Assembly: GCF_004359215.1 (NCBI RefSeq)
Contig: NW_027152195.1
Location: 436,592-500,591, forward strand
DNA length: 64,000 bases
Source of the DNA: Bremia lactucae
Lineage: Eukaryota > Oomycota > Peronosporomycetes > Peronosporales > Peronosporaceae
Direction: 5' to 3'
The notes under the pieces: model-generated
The model's input: only the letters and a program-made list of their open reading frames with translations
What the model was told of the DNA's origin: nothing
Databases searched by the model: none
Program-made: the position numbers and the translations under genes
Part shown: one piece after another, positions 1 through 11,706 of the stretch
Layout: every line of letters begins with the position of its first letter
How positions within the stretch are numbered: the stretch's first letter is position 1

Positions 1-303
1 GTTCCCAAGAGTTGAAACGCTTCGGGTATCCTCTCCACTGAACGAGGATTTGAAGCTTCTGCTGCACGGAGCGGTGGGCAATCAATTATCCAACAAGGAA
101 GCATTGGCTGCCGGCAGCATTTATAAGTGAGCGTGGCGCTCGATAGGAGCAACGATTTTGCACACCTACTCGCGGCAGCCTATCCCGCTTCTGCTCAGTC
201 GCAGGCATTAAGCTCTGCTGAACGACGGATCGAGGAACTCGAAAATCAAGTCTCGCGACTGACTTCGGATCTCCACGATGTCTGCGCGAAGGATCGCCAG
301 TGA
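1..303 (+). mobile_element. Remnant of the gypsy antisense accessory gene, coiled-coil end
   Basis: The plus strand from about 145 to 303 reads as a short coiled-coil segment rich in Ser, Ala, Glu and Leu (SSAERRIEELENQVSRLTSD) ending in TGA at 301. Just downstream, gypsy integrase lies on the minus strand (560-1700). This is the same tail-to-tail order seen at 11200-12760 and 59972-61605, where an antisense gene with a C-terminal coiled coil faces pol. The assignment rests on position and composition, not on close residue identity. The upstream part is outside the window. Confidence 0.35.
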
Positions 304-559
304 CCAAAGGCTAAAACTTCGACTGGTCCTTTTGGAGAAGCTTATGCGGAAGGATCCGCATAACTCGCGTGATACCCCTCACTTTCCAAGCCCATATCGC
401 GGTGGGAGGAATTATTTGGCTGGAAGACTATAATCTTCCCCGTCTTTTTCACCCGACCGACGCTCGACTCACAATCAGCGTCACCATTGGTCTTCTTAGA
501 CGAATGAGGGTATGTGATCTCTTCTGAATTAACATTCCATTACAGACGCCTCACGTAAA

Positions 560-1700
560 AGAAGGGTGTGTCTTCATATACGGCGGGAGTGTGAGCCTAT
601 AATTAAGGTCTCCAACCTCCTCGACCACCGTAAACGGCCCGATGACACGCGGCAATAATTCCGTAGTACCCTTAGGTAGTATAAAGCTGCACTTTTAGGT
701 AGGGTAGCACTGCTTAATAGTACTTTATCTCCCACTCTAGCGTTCATTAATTTTGCGACTATTTTGGTCGCATAATGTTTTTGCTTGTACTGTGCGATTG
801 CCATCGCGTCACAACTTTTTGTTTGATGACTAATCGCAAACGAAGCGTTGAGCCTCGCTCACGCTATTAGCATCAAATTCGCCTATGACACCGCCGAGAG
901 GCCGGTCATAGGACGTACCTGCCAAAACGAAACTCGTTATCGTTTAGGAGCACAGGCATTTCTTATTGTGACTCCATACTGACCACTGCTAAACCGGAAG
1001 GGTCCTTAGGGCAAGTTTCCGTCGTTGACAAGATACTCTCACGGATCATCGTCATGTTAACAAAACTATGTCACCAAGCGTAGTGAGTGGCCCTACCCCG
1101 CTAAGCCTCAGGCTGCGCACAAACGAGATTATCATTCGAGGATGGCGCACTCCGTTTATATAAAACGGCGTCTCAGCCGTACTGGCGTGGGCACTGTTAT
1201 TTATAGAGAACCTTCACGAAGGGCAATTGCTTGCTCCATTCCTTGGGAGTCGCTACCGTGCGCAATACATCCGCCACGACCCGATAGCCTCGTTCCGTTT
1301 AGCCATTGGTCTGGGGATAACCGGCTGTTGACATGTACCTAGCAGCGCAAACACATGACGCAAAAACGCGACGTAAATCGTGGATCCCGATCCGATACTA
1401 TGTATTCGGGCATCCGGTCGGTACACATGATCCAAGAACAAGATAGCTGCATCCTTGCCTGTGATCGTGGTGCTACATGGCGCTAAATGCACCGTTTTGC
1501 TCAGTCTGTCTACAGAGACGACGAGCCCCGTCCAACCCGTATGATCAGGCGGCATGCCAAACATAAAGTCCAGACTGACCGACTTCCAACAATCCGTTGG
1601 AATCGACAGCGGCTTCAATGGCGCACTGCTAAACGGTGCAGGCTTTATGCGCTGAGCGAACAAAATTGGCCAACCATGTAAAACATAGATCACAGGCATT
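560..1700 (-). mobile_element. Ty3/gypsy integrase remnant (left arm of palindrome)
   Basis: On the minus strand, 1699-1253 reads as an integrase core start (SLDFMFGMPPDHTGWTGLVV, then VDRLSKTVHLAPC), and 804-574 reads as the integrase C-terminal region (NARVGDKVLLSSATLPKSA), which precedes the SH3-like/chromodomain tail in chromodomain gypsy elements. The frame is broken several times, so this is a dead copy. The same sequence recurs inverted at 1700-2560. Confidence 0.8.
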
Positions 1701-2868
1701 GACGCAGCTCTCTTGTTCTTGGATCATGTTTAACGACTTCACGGGATGCCTGAGTCCATACTATCGGACCGGAATCCACGTCTTACGTCTGATTTTTGGC
1801 CACACGAATTCGAGCTGCTTAATAGCAATCTCCACCTGTTGACCGCAGATCATCCTCAGACCGATGGCCAAACAAAACGTGCCAATTGGGTCGAGGCGGA
1901 TGTCTTGCGCACTATAGCGACTCCCAAAGAGTGGAGCAAGCAATTGCCCTTTGTGGAGTTCGCTATAAATAACAGTGTCCACGCCAGTACGGGTGAGACA
2001 CCGTTTTATATTAACGGACTGCGCCATCCTCGGACGCCAGTCTCATTTGTGCGCAGCCCGAGTCTTAGTGGGGAGGGCCCCTCACTATGCTCGGTGCGAA
2101 AGAGGGACATAGTTTCGTCAAAATGACGATGACCATGAGGGTATCATCTCAAAAAAAGAAACTTGCCCTAGTGACCCTGCCAGTTTAGCAGTGGTCAATA
2201 AAACAACGCCTTATGACCGACCTCTTGGCGGTATCATAGGCGAGTTTGATGCTAAAGCGTGAGCGAGGCTCAACGCTTTGTGGATGAGCGATTAGCCATC
2301 ACACGTAAAGTCCGTGACGCAATGGCAAGCGCACAGGACAAGCAAAAAGAATATGCGAAACGAAATGATCGCAAAAATAATGAACGCTTTAGAGTTGGTA
2401 AAAAAGTAACATTAAGTACTGCTACCCTGCCTAAGAATGCAATTTCTGTACAATCTAGAGGTACTACGAAGTTGTTGCCGCGTTTTTTTATTGGGCCTTT
2501 ACGGTGTTAGAATAGGTTGGAGTCCTAAATTATAGGCTCACCCTTCCCCCGTATTTAATGACGCACCCTGTATTTTCCGTGGGTCGTCTGAAAAGGTTTG
2601 TAGATCGAAATGAAGCCACATACCCTCATCCGTCTAAGGAGACCGATGGTGACGCCGGCTGTGAGTCAAGCATCGTTCGGGTGAGGAAGACGGTGAAGGC
2701 AAAAAGCTATCAGATTCCTCCCTCCACGAACAGGACTTGGAGAGCAAGGAACATCACGCGAGTAACACGGATCCCTCAGCGTTATCCGTTCGAAAAGGTC
2801 CAAGCAAGTCTTCAGGCGTTCATAGCCCTGACGAGCCTTCGCTCGGACATCAACGAGATCCGAGGTCA
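1700..2868 (+). mobile_element. Ty3/gypsy integrase remnant (right arm of palindrome)
   Basis: The plus strand holds the second half of a gypsy integrase: 1746-2126 contains the ILSDRNPRLTSDFW aspartate motif and the HPQTDGQTKRANW glutamate-helix region (the E of the DD35E triad reads as K here), then [17 protein letters not shown]. 2259-2510 is the integrase C-terminal segment (FRVGKKVTLSTATLPKN). 2558 onward (VFSVGRLKRFVD) leads toward a chromodomain tail. It is interrupted by stops and by the assembly gap. It is a near mirror image of 560-1455. Confidence 0.8.
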
Positions 2869-2968
2869 NNNNNNNNNNNNNNNNNNNNNNNNNNNNNNNN
2901 NNNNNNNNNNNNNNNNNNNNNNNNNNNNNNNNNNNNNNNNNNNNNNNNNNNNNNNNNNNNNNNNNNNN
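2869..2968. other. Assembly gap of 100 N
   Basis: Exactly 100 undetermined bases inside a gypsy remnant. This is the usual placeholder for a scaffold join of unknown true length, so order and distance across it are not reliable. Confidence 0.99.
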
Positions 2969-3159
2969 CGCGGCGCGTATGCTTAGTTTGAGGTTGAGTG
3001 GGCGTCTTCGCAGACGACCCACCAACGTGGCCCCATTTAGGTGGCATCTTTAGCGCTGTGTATGAAAACACAGGTCGCTAGAGTGATTAAGTAAACTAGC
3101 GATGCGTAAAGCTGCTCGCAGTTCCTCTCTCCGCTTTGACGAATTATAAAATGTAAATT

Positions 3160-3660
3160 CGTTTTTAAAGGGGGGTATGGTGGAACTGGCTAAAGTTGCC
3201 CTAATGTTACACAGTCCCCGTTAAGTACACTTGGTGTACTTAAGGGGATGGTCAATACTAAATTATAGTAGACCCAACACTCGGGTGTGGTGCACATTTG
3301 TGACCAACCCTTGTGGATGTGATGCACATGTGTGCATTCACATTAGGAGGGATGACGCCCAGCGTCATCCGTTACGCGAGGTATCTAGAAAGATACGCTC
3401 GCAATACATATTAATTGTTATCTATAGAGATAACATTTAATTGGTAAAAATGGGTATTTGTATTTAATTCTATTAAATATTAATCAGTCTGTAAACAACT
3501 CCCTACTTGGTAAGTGCGCACGAGGAGACGGATTGCCGCTCCCGTGACGACACTTAACCAGAGTACTTAGTGTGTTGGGTGAGGTCGCTTGCGTGCCCAC
3601 CACAACTATCTCACTGCACGCAAGAGAAGCAGGTTTAACCGCTTCCTCGCTGTGCTAGGT
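3160..3660. repeat. LTR fragment, second family, with AT-rich sequence
   Basis: The stretch around 3190-3260, with the core TTGGTGTACTTAAGGGGATG, recurs at about 45505 and 45785, so it belongs to a dispersed repeat, probably the LTR of a second retroelement family. It is followed by motifs shared with 45540 (GTGATGCACATG) and then AT-rich sequence without any coding pattern I can support up to about 3660. Confidence 0.55.
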
Positions 3661-4340
3661 TGTGTGTCTAAGTATAGCGTGGCCGCATTACGACGTGCCC
3701 GCCTACATTGTTTGTGGATTTGCTTTCCTTTGTCCCATGACAACTAAGCGTGAGTCCCAGACGTTTTAGCAATTTCCTCGACGATGAAATAATGGTGGAC
3801 ATGAAAGCCACATTCCATCGGAGGATCAGGAGAAAGAACGCCGCTCTTACACGTGCCTCAAATCCGTTCCAGACCGTGGTGTCGCCGATTTGATAACTGA
3901 ATTGCGCAGGACACAAGACCCTGAGTCCAACATTATTACGAAACCGCTCGATGAAGAGCAAGAGCGAGCAATCCTCATACAGGGACAAACTCGTCGTCGA
4001 GCTGCAGATAGCGAAAGCTAAAGCTCACAGTGAATACATATTCACTTCACTTAGTGTGAAAGAGCGTCTCAAGAGGTCACGGGCACAGCTCCCAAGAGTT
4101 TTCAAAGGAGGGTTACCCCATCCACTTCACCAGATTCTGGTATTGGCTCTTACGACGGCGTCGCTTTAAAATATCCCCCACGTTAATCTGAAGGTTCCCT
4201 CGCGCAGTAAGCAGCGCGGAAAGGGGCTGAAATCTATACGGAAGCATCTGATGCCCTAAAGCACGAAATGCAACTTCTTCGCGAGTTGCTCGGGTTAGAG
4301 GCTCTTTTGAGACGGTTCAAGACCGTCTTTTAATGGCCAG
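3660..4340 (+). mobile_element. Decayed gag-like retroelement sequence
   Basis: Short open stretches on the plus strand, such as 3951-4169 (KSKSEQSSYRDKLVVELQIA), are charged and helix-prone like the N-terminal part of gypsy Gag proteins, but every frame is broken. It lies next to an LTR fragment on one side and a minus-strand gypsy on the other. 4340-4760 shows no gene I can support. Confidence 0.3.
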
Positions 4341-4759
4341 CTGGACATCCTGGTGCAGTTGCAGCAGACTGCGTCTCGCCGCCTTTTTCGGCGCAAGCGC
4401 CTCCAAGTCCTCATGGAAGGGTTCCGATATGGCATAAGCAAGCCGACGTAGAATTCTTAATGTGTACGAACCTTTCTAGGAAGGTTTAGCGTGTAAGCTA
4501 GGCCCTTCTTGGCCACGACCGTAAATGCCCCAATAAAGCGCGGGCGAAATTTGGTCTCGTAGACCGCGGAAGTCCAGTTAGTAGGTAAATTTTAAGCGTC
4601 AAATAAATTTGGCCTCCGACCGCATAAGAATTAATACAGCTTCTGTCTCTGTCTCTGGCATCTGCTTGTTTTTTTTTGTTTGTCTTGGTTATCAGCCATC
4701 GTGTCACGTACATGTCTTAAGACACTAAATGGCGTCGCGAGAAACTCGCTTACTTATTT

Positions 4760-7290
4760 TTAAATGGTAACAGGGCTGATATTAGCAAGCCTATCGGCTA
4801 ATTCTCCTCCACCAAGCCCTGAGCCACGTAGTGGTATCGGTAACGGAACGCGTGGGTGGGTGATACCGCTGACATAGAACAGAGTGTAGGCTGTAGAGGC
4901 ATAGACAGAGCGAGTTAACCCAAATTCCAACACTGAGAGCATTTACCAACAGCGCCTTGATGGGCATGATTCTTGCTTAGGGTGCGAGAGGTATCAATAG
5001 TATACGGGATGGCCGCTAAATGAGCCATTTTGCTCAACCGGGCAACAAATACCACTATGCCGGTGTAACCGGCCGAATCATTCGGTAGGCCGAAAACAAA
5101 ATCCATACTAATGGACTCCCAACACCTTTTGAGTACGGTCAGACTTGCCAGTGGTGTAGCAGAATGAGCCGAGGGTTTAACCCGTTCGCAAATTTCGCAT
5201 GTGCGAACATGAGTGCTGACCCATTCGTAAAGTTATGCCTCCAATAAATCTGGCTTACAGAGCCGTAGGTCTTTTCTCTACCGAGATGACCACTAAGGAC
5301 AGTATCGTGTGTCTCATAGAGGAGTCGATACTTCAAATCCTCATCATGAGGAACAACGACGCGCGGAGGATCTGCAGCGTCCGTGCAATAAAGCAACAGG
5401 TCGTTAGCGATAGAAAATCGATGTAACCTTGCACGCAAACGTGCCGACAAATTTAGAGCCTGATTCAGTGCTCTTTACAGCTCGTAGCAGCGCTACACAC
5501 TGTTCATCCTGGGCGTAAGCCGAACGATTAATTCAGTTGTAGGCGACATTTTAGTCGTTAAATGAGAGAACTCATAATCCGGCCTGCGCGATAACGCATC
5601 AGCCAAAGCATTCTGCTTGCCAGGCCTTTACTTCGCCTCGAAGTTGTATTTGGCGAAGAAGGATAGCCATCGGACTATTTTCTGTGAGAGATGGGGCGAC
5701 TTATTCGCAGTGCGTAAAGACGCGTGATCTGTATGTATCACAAACGGCTTAGAGCCGAGAAGATGAACTCTGAATTGGACAAAAGCATACTCCATAGCAA
5801 GTAGCTCTTTGTCATAAATTGGTTAGTTTTAATTCTCAGTCTTAGGCTATCTAAACTCCAACGCCACTACACGTTCCCGCCCAGCATCATCTGCTTGTAA
5901 AAGAGTACTGCCAATGGCAAAATCCGATGCGCATTTGGATTTGCCGGTGCCAGAATCGGGGCATGGATAAGACTATCCTACACTACTTGAAAATCATTAT
6001 GCTCTGTGCTAGTCCAGCACCAATTTGTATCCTTTTAAGGAGATAAGATAATGGCCTAGCCATATCAGCGAATTTTTCGTTATATTTGTGTAAATAATTG
6101 GCGAGACCCAACCACTTACGCAAATCCTTTTGGTTTTTAGGACCGGTCAATCTACTATGACTTTTACCTCAGCGGTATCCATTCTAAAGCCTCGCTTCCC
6201 GATAAAGCACCCTAAAAATAAATTTCTTCTGCGCCAAAAATGCATTTAGATGCATTGGCATACAGTGTATCCACGCGCATACACTCGAGCACAGCTCGCG
6301 AATGGTTTAAGTGGTTATCCAAATCCGACCGACCCTGCTGCGCACCACTATGGACAAAAATGCCCTTAAAATAAGTCTGTGCATAACCTCGATGAGGGCG
6401 GAACAGTTGAGTCACTAGACGATTAAATGTTGCCGGGGCGTTGAAAAGCCCTTTTGGCATAAATAACTACTCCCATTGCATACCGCTTGGGGTGCTAACG
6501 CTGGAAGCGGGACATCGCTAGCTCGCATGAGCAGTTGGTGATAACCATCGACTAAGTCAAGTGCACTGTACATTGTACATCCCACCAAGCGACTCACAAG
6601 CCAGCCTTGTACTCACGCCCAAAGCCATTAGACACCAAGCCAATTGGGCCTAGCGCCTGTTTAATCTCACATCCTACAGGTTCAACAAAGCCTAGGTCTT
6701 CCCCAGTAGGGCGTCCTGCACCTACTGGGTGTCGACGTTTTCCCGCACCGTACCAGATTTCTGGTATAGGTCCGGATACTGTCTTTTATAGACGGTTTTT
6801 TTTTTAACTTTCTTGATGTTGCTTTTCAAGCAAGCATCCTTGTTTCGTACCACGCAACTTATTCGAGTGGTTAAACTTCGACGCTGCATGTGCTTGTGCA
6901 CAGCCGTCGGTAACTATGTCCACGTCACAATGGTGGACCTTCGACGCTGCCTGTGCTTGTGCACAGCCGTCGGGATCTAGCTCTCAGTGTGTTGGCTATT
7001 CACACTGAGGTCTTGTGCAGTCACGTAAACAACCGATTCACAAGTGAGGCCATCGCACTCATTCGTAAAATATCCACACGCTCGCGGACGCTTCAAGACG
7101 TTCATCAGTTGGACATCTGATGAACAAGAGACAGGCATCGTCCCGGCTTGCTGCTGCCAAATCAAACATGGCTCCTTCTTTTTGAGCCATGGTGATCCAA
7201 GGATGACATCAAATTTGATATCCAAATCTAGTACGATGAATCATTATCGTACTGTTTACCCTTTAACGATTATTGGATACTAACCACACG
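4760..7290 (-). mobile_element. Ty3/gypsy element, minus strand, decayed (PR-RT-RH-IN)
   Basis: Read on the minus strand the order is protease (about 7240-6977, with the DVILGSPWL motif), reverse transcriptase (6610-6212, with GLFNAPATFN), a degenerate RNase H stretch (about 6200-5480), integrase zinc region (5450-5139, with HDTVLSGHLGREKTY), and integrase core (5106-4760, with MDFVFGLPNDSAGYTGIVV). The catalytic YxDD box of RT reads TYFKGIFVHS, so both aspartates are lost. Many stops separate the pieces. The protease is about 90% alike by eye to that at 20822-21070, so both come from related copies. Confidence 0.85.
6876..6973. repeat. 63-bp tandem duplication in pol
   Basis: A 35-bp block starting CTTCGACGCTGC occurs at 6876-6910 and again at 6939-6973, a 63-bp period. 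On the minus strand it encodes a repeated peptide (TDGCAQAHAASK) between protease and RT. The same duplication with the same period occurs at 20721-20818. Confidence 0.85.
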
Positions 7291-7604
7291 TTTTTACTGT
7301 TACAGATGCGCCTGTTGCTAGGCGCAACGTCATCCTCGTTAGAGGTATATCGTGCTCAACGAACTTGGGTCTGCGATCTTTTAGCGATTGGCATCGAATA
7401 AAATTGTTCGACGCCCCAGAATCGACTAGAAGTAAAGTGGCAATTTCTTACACTTCATTTTCAACGTGATGGGGCTGTTACGCACAATGTTTCGTGTGAG
7501 GAGCAACTTTCGTCAAAAAGCCTGCAAATTCTTCTGACGTTGCTGGATTAGTAGGGCTCTTCGCACCTACTGAATCCGACCGTTTTTTTAAATCCGCCTC
7601 GCCG

Positions 7605-10600
7605 TTGCGATATGAATCCTCCCTAATTGGACAGGTTCAGGATCACCTTGCGGCATCTATGCTAACTCGGTTCATCTCTGTGCCTGAATCAGAGCTTAAG
7701 GCTTGCCATCTTGCTGTAAATGTAAATATATTTGTGGGAAAAGAGGGAGAAAACCTCCCTTTTTTATTAAGCAGATGGAGGTCTTTATTGACTCCGCCTT
7801 GTTCTTAACAGAACGGCAAAAGGTGGCTATGGCCATTTCCAAACTCGGAGGTTAAACCACGGAGTGAGCACTCTCGTGCAGCACGTCCATAAACGACACT
7901 TTTTCCTCATGGGATTCACTGAAACAGCAAATAACCAGCATGTTTGCACGCCTGATCAGGCTTTTTGCATGCGATCACGGCTCATAGCGACTCAACAGGG
8001 TAAACGAGCCCTAGGAGACTTTGTCCAGGAGTTGAGAACTCTCATTGCATCTATGCATCAAGGCCCGGTGCAAAAGGTAATTGTCGCAACAGTGTTTATG
8101 GGGGGTCTCAATGAGGGCGTTGCCTGGACGGATATACTCCGATCCCATCCTGCTACTTCAAAGAGGCAGCTGCCATAGCGCTGCGCTAAGTTCAACTTTT
8201 AAGTCTGCTCGTGTTAGCGCGCCTGCTTACCGTACAAGCTCTTGGAGCACATGGATACCGTCTAGTAGACCAGAACTGATGGATCTAAACCTCGTCGAGG
8301 AAGGAGAACAGGCACTAGCGGTGGAATAGCATGAGAACATTCGTAGATATTGTATGTGCGAAAACATGAAACATTTATGTCTGGCCTGCCCCCTACGCAA
8401 TACGCGTAAAGCTCGAAAGAGCACCAGATAAAGTCCTAGACCGACTGGAGAGTCCATCGTAGAGGATCTCGCTGTGGTAGCGCAACCACAGCTAGAGGCA
8501 TTTGGGGGGATACTCCCCAGATAAAATCTCTGGGAATAAGTCCCGGAAAGCTGTGGTCAAATCCCAGGTACTTTTGGGAATAAGTTTGAAAGAGGATACT
8601 GAGACAATACAATGTTTTGTAAACAAAAGATCAATTGTAGGCGCTTATACGCCTGATCTAATAGCGCCTCCGAAGTTAACTTCGGAGATAACACAATTGC
8701 CAACGCTAAAACCGAAACGGTTCTTGGTGATCTGCGTAGTGGCAAAGTCAAGCAGATCTGCGTACTTGTCACAGATGACAACTACGTGGCCGAAACCCGG
8801 TCGGCAATAGTATTCCTGAGAACGAATTGGTTCTCAGTAGCTCATCGATGGGCGAAAGTGTCCTCGATGAGAAGACTCGGTTAGAACGTTTGACGTCCCA
8901 ATCCTGGGAGTCTTTGTAGTAAAATCCTTTATATAGTGATATAATAGAATTTAAGGATGTCTTCCCTGAATCAGTGCCGTGCTAGTTACCTAAGGACAAA
9001 GGCACTCGAAACGAAATTGATCTAATCCCAGGTTCGAAGTGCTGTGTCATGAAGCAATGGCCATTGCCTCGTGCACAAGTATTAGCGATCGACAAATTCT
9101 TTTCCGATCGCTTAGCAGCGGGCCATGTGAGGCAATCAACTGCCCCCCATAGCTCTCCGACCTTCTGTATGCGTAAAGCAACAGGAGGATGACGGATTGT
9201 GCACATGTTCAATAGATTGAACGCTGCAACGGTACCGGCTCGAGCGCCGATACCACGAAAAGACGTAATCATTGATGGTACGTCAAAGAGTACTATCTCT
9301 TCGTCAATGGATCTGATGGATGGAGTCTACCAGAATTTTATGCGTGAACAAGATATTCCATATACAGCAGTAAGCACTCCAAGCGATATGCTGTGGGACC
9401 GCCTAGTCAGGCCACAGGGACTTAGCAATGCCCCTGCGAAATTCAACAGATGTGTAAACAATGTGTTGAGATCGGTGCAAGATTTTGCACCGAGTTATTT
9501 TGATGATGTCTTCTTCATAGTAGAGCCATGGATGGAAAGTCGGACGTTGAAGTACTTCGTACACACGTCCTCAAGGTTCTTACGCTTATCCGTAAGCTCA
9601 AGTTGTATGCAAGTCTCAAGAAGTGTATATTCGTGCAAGCGAAATACGACTGCTTGGATGGATGTGGCTAAAACGGTGTACGCTCGGATCTGGAAACGAG
9701 CAAGGCGATTACAGATTGGCCTGTGCCAGTCGATGTAAAGGGACTTAGAAAGTACCTTGGCTTAGCGGCGTACTTGCACAAGCACTCATGCAATTAAGCC
9801 GAAATGACAGTATATCTTTCTTCTTTGTTGAAGAAAATGTAGAGTGGTCATGGAACGCTAATTGCCAGCGTCCCGTTGAGTGTATCAAGCAAAGCTTGAT
9901 GCAATCGCCAATCCTGACGGTTTCGGACCAAGACAGACCATTTCATGTGGTCTATGACGCCAGCGATTTTGCAATCGGCTGTGCGTTAATGCAGTATGAC
10001 AGACGGCGCAGGGCGCGTCGTCTGTTATCAATCGCGTCGCTTCATCCATCTGAACGCAACTCTCCAATGCATGACTAGGAATTCCTTGCCATAAAATACG
10101 CACTGGCAAAGTTTAGGGTCTATCTATTTGGAGATAGACCGTTCATTGTATATACGGACCATGCGTCTTTACGCGCGGCCGTAAACAGTCCACACCTCTC
10201 GCAAAGAATAGCGAGATGATTGTCTTTCTTCGCGGAGTATAACTTTACGGTGGGGTATAAACCAAGACGACTCAACGTTATCGTTGATGCCTTGCGCGCC
10301 GGCCCGACTTTGAGCCGGCTGCGCAATTCAACAGTGAGCATAAGGCTTTTGTCGCTATAATAAGTGTTCCGTCGTTAACTTACTCGACGACGTTAGAAGA
10401 GCTTATCAAGAAGATAAGGCTTCTAAAAGGGTTGATGGATTCCTTTGGAAGTCCATTCCAACAATCCTTAAAGGGATTGTCGAACTGTCAAGATCCTCAA
10501 CAAATTGATACTCAACACGCAAAGGTTTACTGTACGACAAACCTATTGCTGGCGACACACCACGTGTCGTCATTCCCACCTCGTTTCGTCATCCCCACCT

Positions 10601-11706
10601 CGTGTCGTCATCCACACCCATAATAATTCTTGTTGACGAAGGATACCAATGTTGATCTACTAAACATTGAAGTGGACAAACTCAGTAATATTATTTATGC
10701 TATTACTGACTTTGATAACGATGCTGTAAGACTAACCATCGAAACAATATTATTAATGAGAACGATAATACTTTCAATAATAGAGAGATTGATATCTCCG
10801 CAGTGCGAGCCGGTCGCACTAAAAACAAAAATAAAACCGACTCAGCAGGTGGTTTCCTGTCGGCTAGAGAAGCAGTGGTCAGCTTCGTACAGGATTTCAT
10901 CGCTGATGCGGTCGACCGATAGCAATGGAAGAGCAAACATACTTTCATTTAATATAAATGACCTAGTCCTACTGTCTACGGTAAACCTACCAAAACATGT
11001 AGCGATGAATGTAGACAGTAAGAAATTACTACCCAGGTATACCGGCTCGTTTCGTGTACTACATCGCCAAGGTAATGCGTACACAATCGAACTGCCCCTT
11101 TAGATGCGTACGCATCCTACATTTTATGATGGGCGTCTTTGTCCGTACCATCAGTACGAGGCTTCTTCCAATTTCAGATTACATTGGAACGGCCTAGAGC
11201 ATCCGCAAAGCCTGATTTTCCGGAGCAAAGCTTTGTTGCCTCGGAACAGATTCTGATTATCTTGAACCAGACGATCCGCTCTTTCCTCCAAGAAAGAGAT
11301 CTTCTGACGAGCTGTCACCAGCTCGTTTTGAAGAATCTGATGTGTCCCCTTTCGTTTGCCAGTTGATCAGTCGCAACCTGCGCACAATTTATCAACTGGT
11401 CACGGGAAACATTATCAAGCGTCACCGCTAACTCGCGGCGACGACGGGATTGCTCATGATCAATGTCCTCCCACCAATAATAAAGGGTGTGATCCAAATC
11501 ACGATGTTGATTCGGGGTTGCCAAACGAGGCGAACCCAATTTTTCCTCCCCCTCCACATACATCAACGGATTCGAGTGTTGAGAAGCGTTTTCTTGTTGA
11601 AAGTTTCAAGAACCACCGTGAGGTAAAGATAGTTCGAACGAATTATCTCGTTGGTTGGCGAGAGTGTCCACCCTCGCATGATAGTTGGGAACCTCTTCCC
11701 AACTGA
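7605..11706 (+). mobile_element. Chromodomain Ty3/gypsy element, plus strand, decayed gag-pol
   Basis: In order on the plus strand: gag (7605-8330, with LIATQQGKRALGDFVQELR), a linker before RT (8502-8920), RT (8950-9740, with PQGLSNAPAKFN and an intact YFDD box near 9497), RNase H (9788-10340, with VVYDASDFAIGC and VYTDHASL), the integrase start (10500-10560), integrase C-terminus (10630-11103, with NDLVLLSTVNLPK) and a chromodomain (11581-11706, with NYLVGWRECPPSHDSWEP). The integrase core is missing: a 19-bp triplication and unrelated sequence sit where it should be. Several frameshifts and stops make it non-autonomous. A polypurine tract and 3' LTR follow at 12945-13475. Confidence 0.85.
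10563..10619. repeat. Three tandem copies of a 19-bp unit
   Basis: Units at 10563-10581, 10582-10600 and 10601-10619 follow the pattern CGTGTCGTCATYCCCACCT with one to three changes each. The 19-bp period shifts frame, and it sits exactly where the gypsy integrase core has been deleted. Confidence 0.9.
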
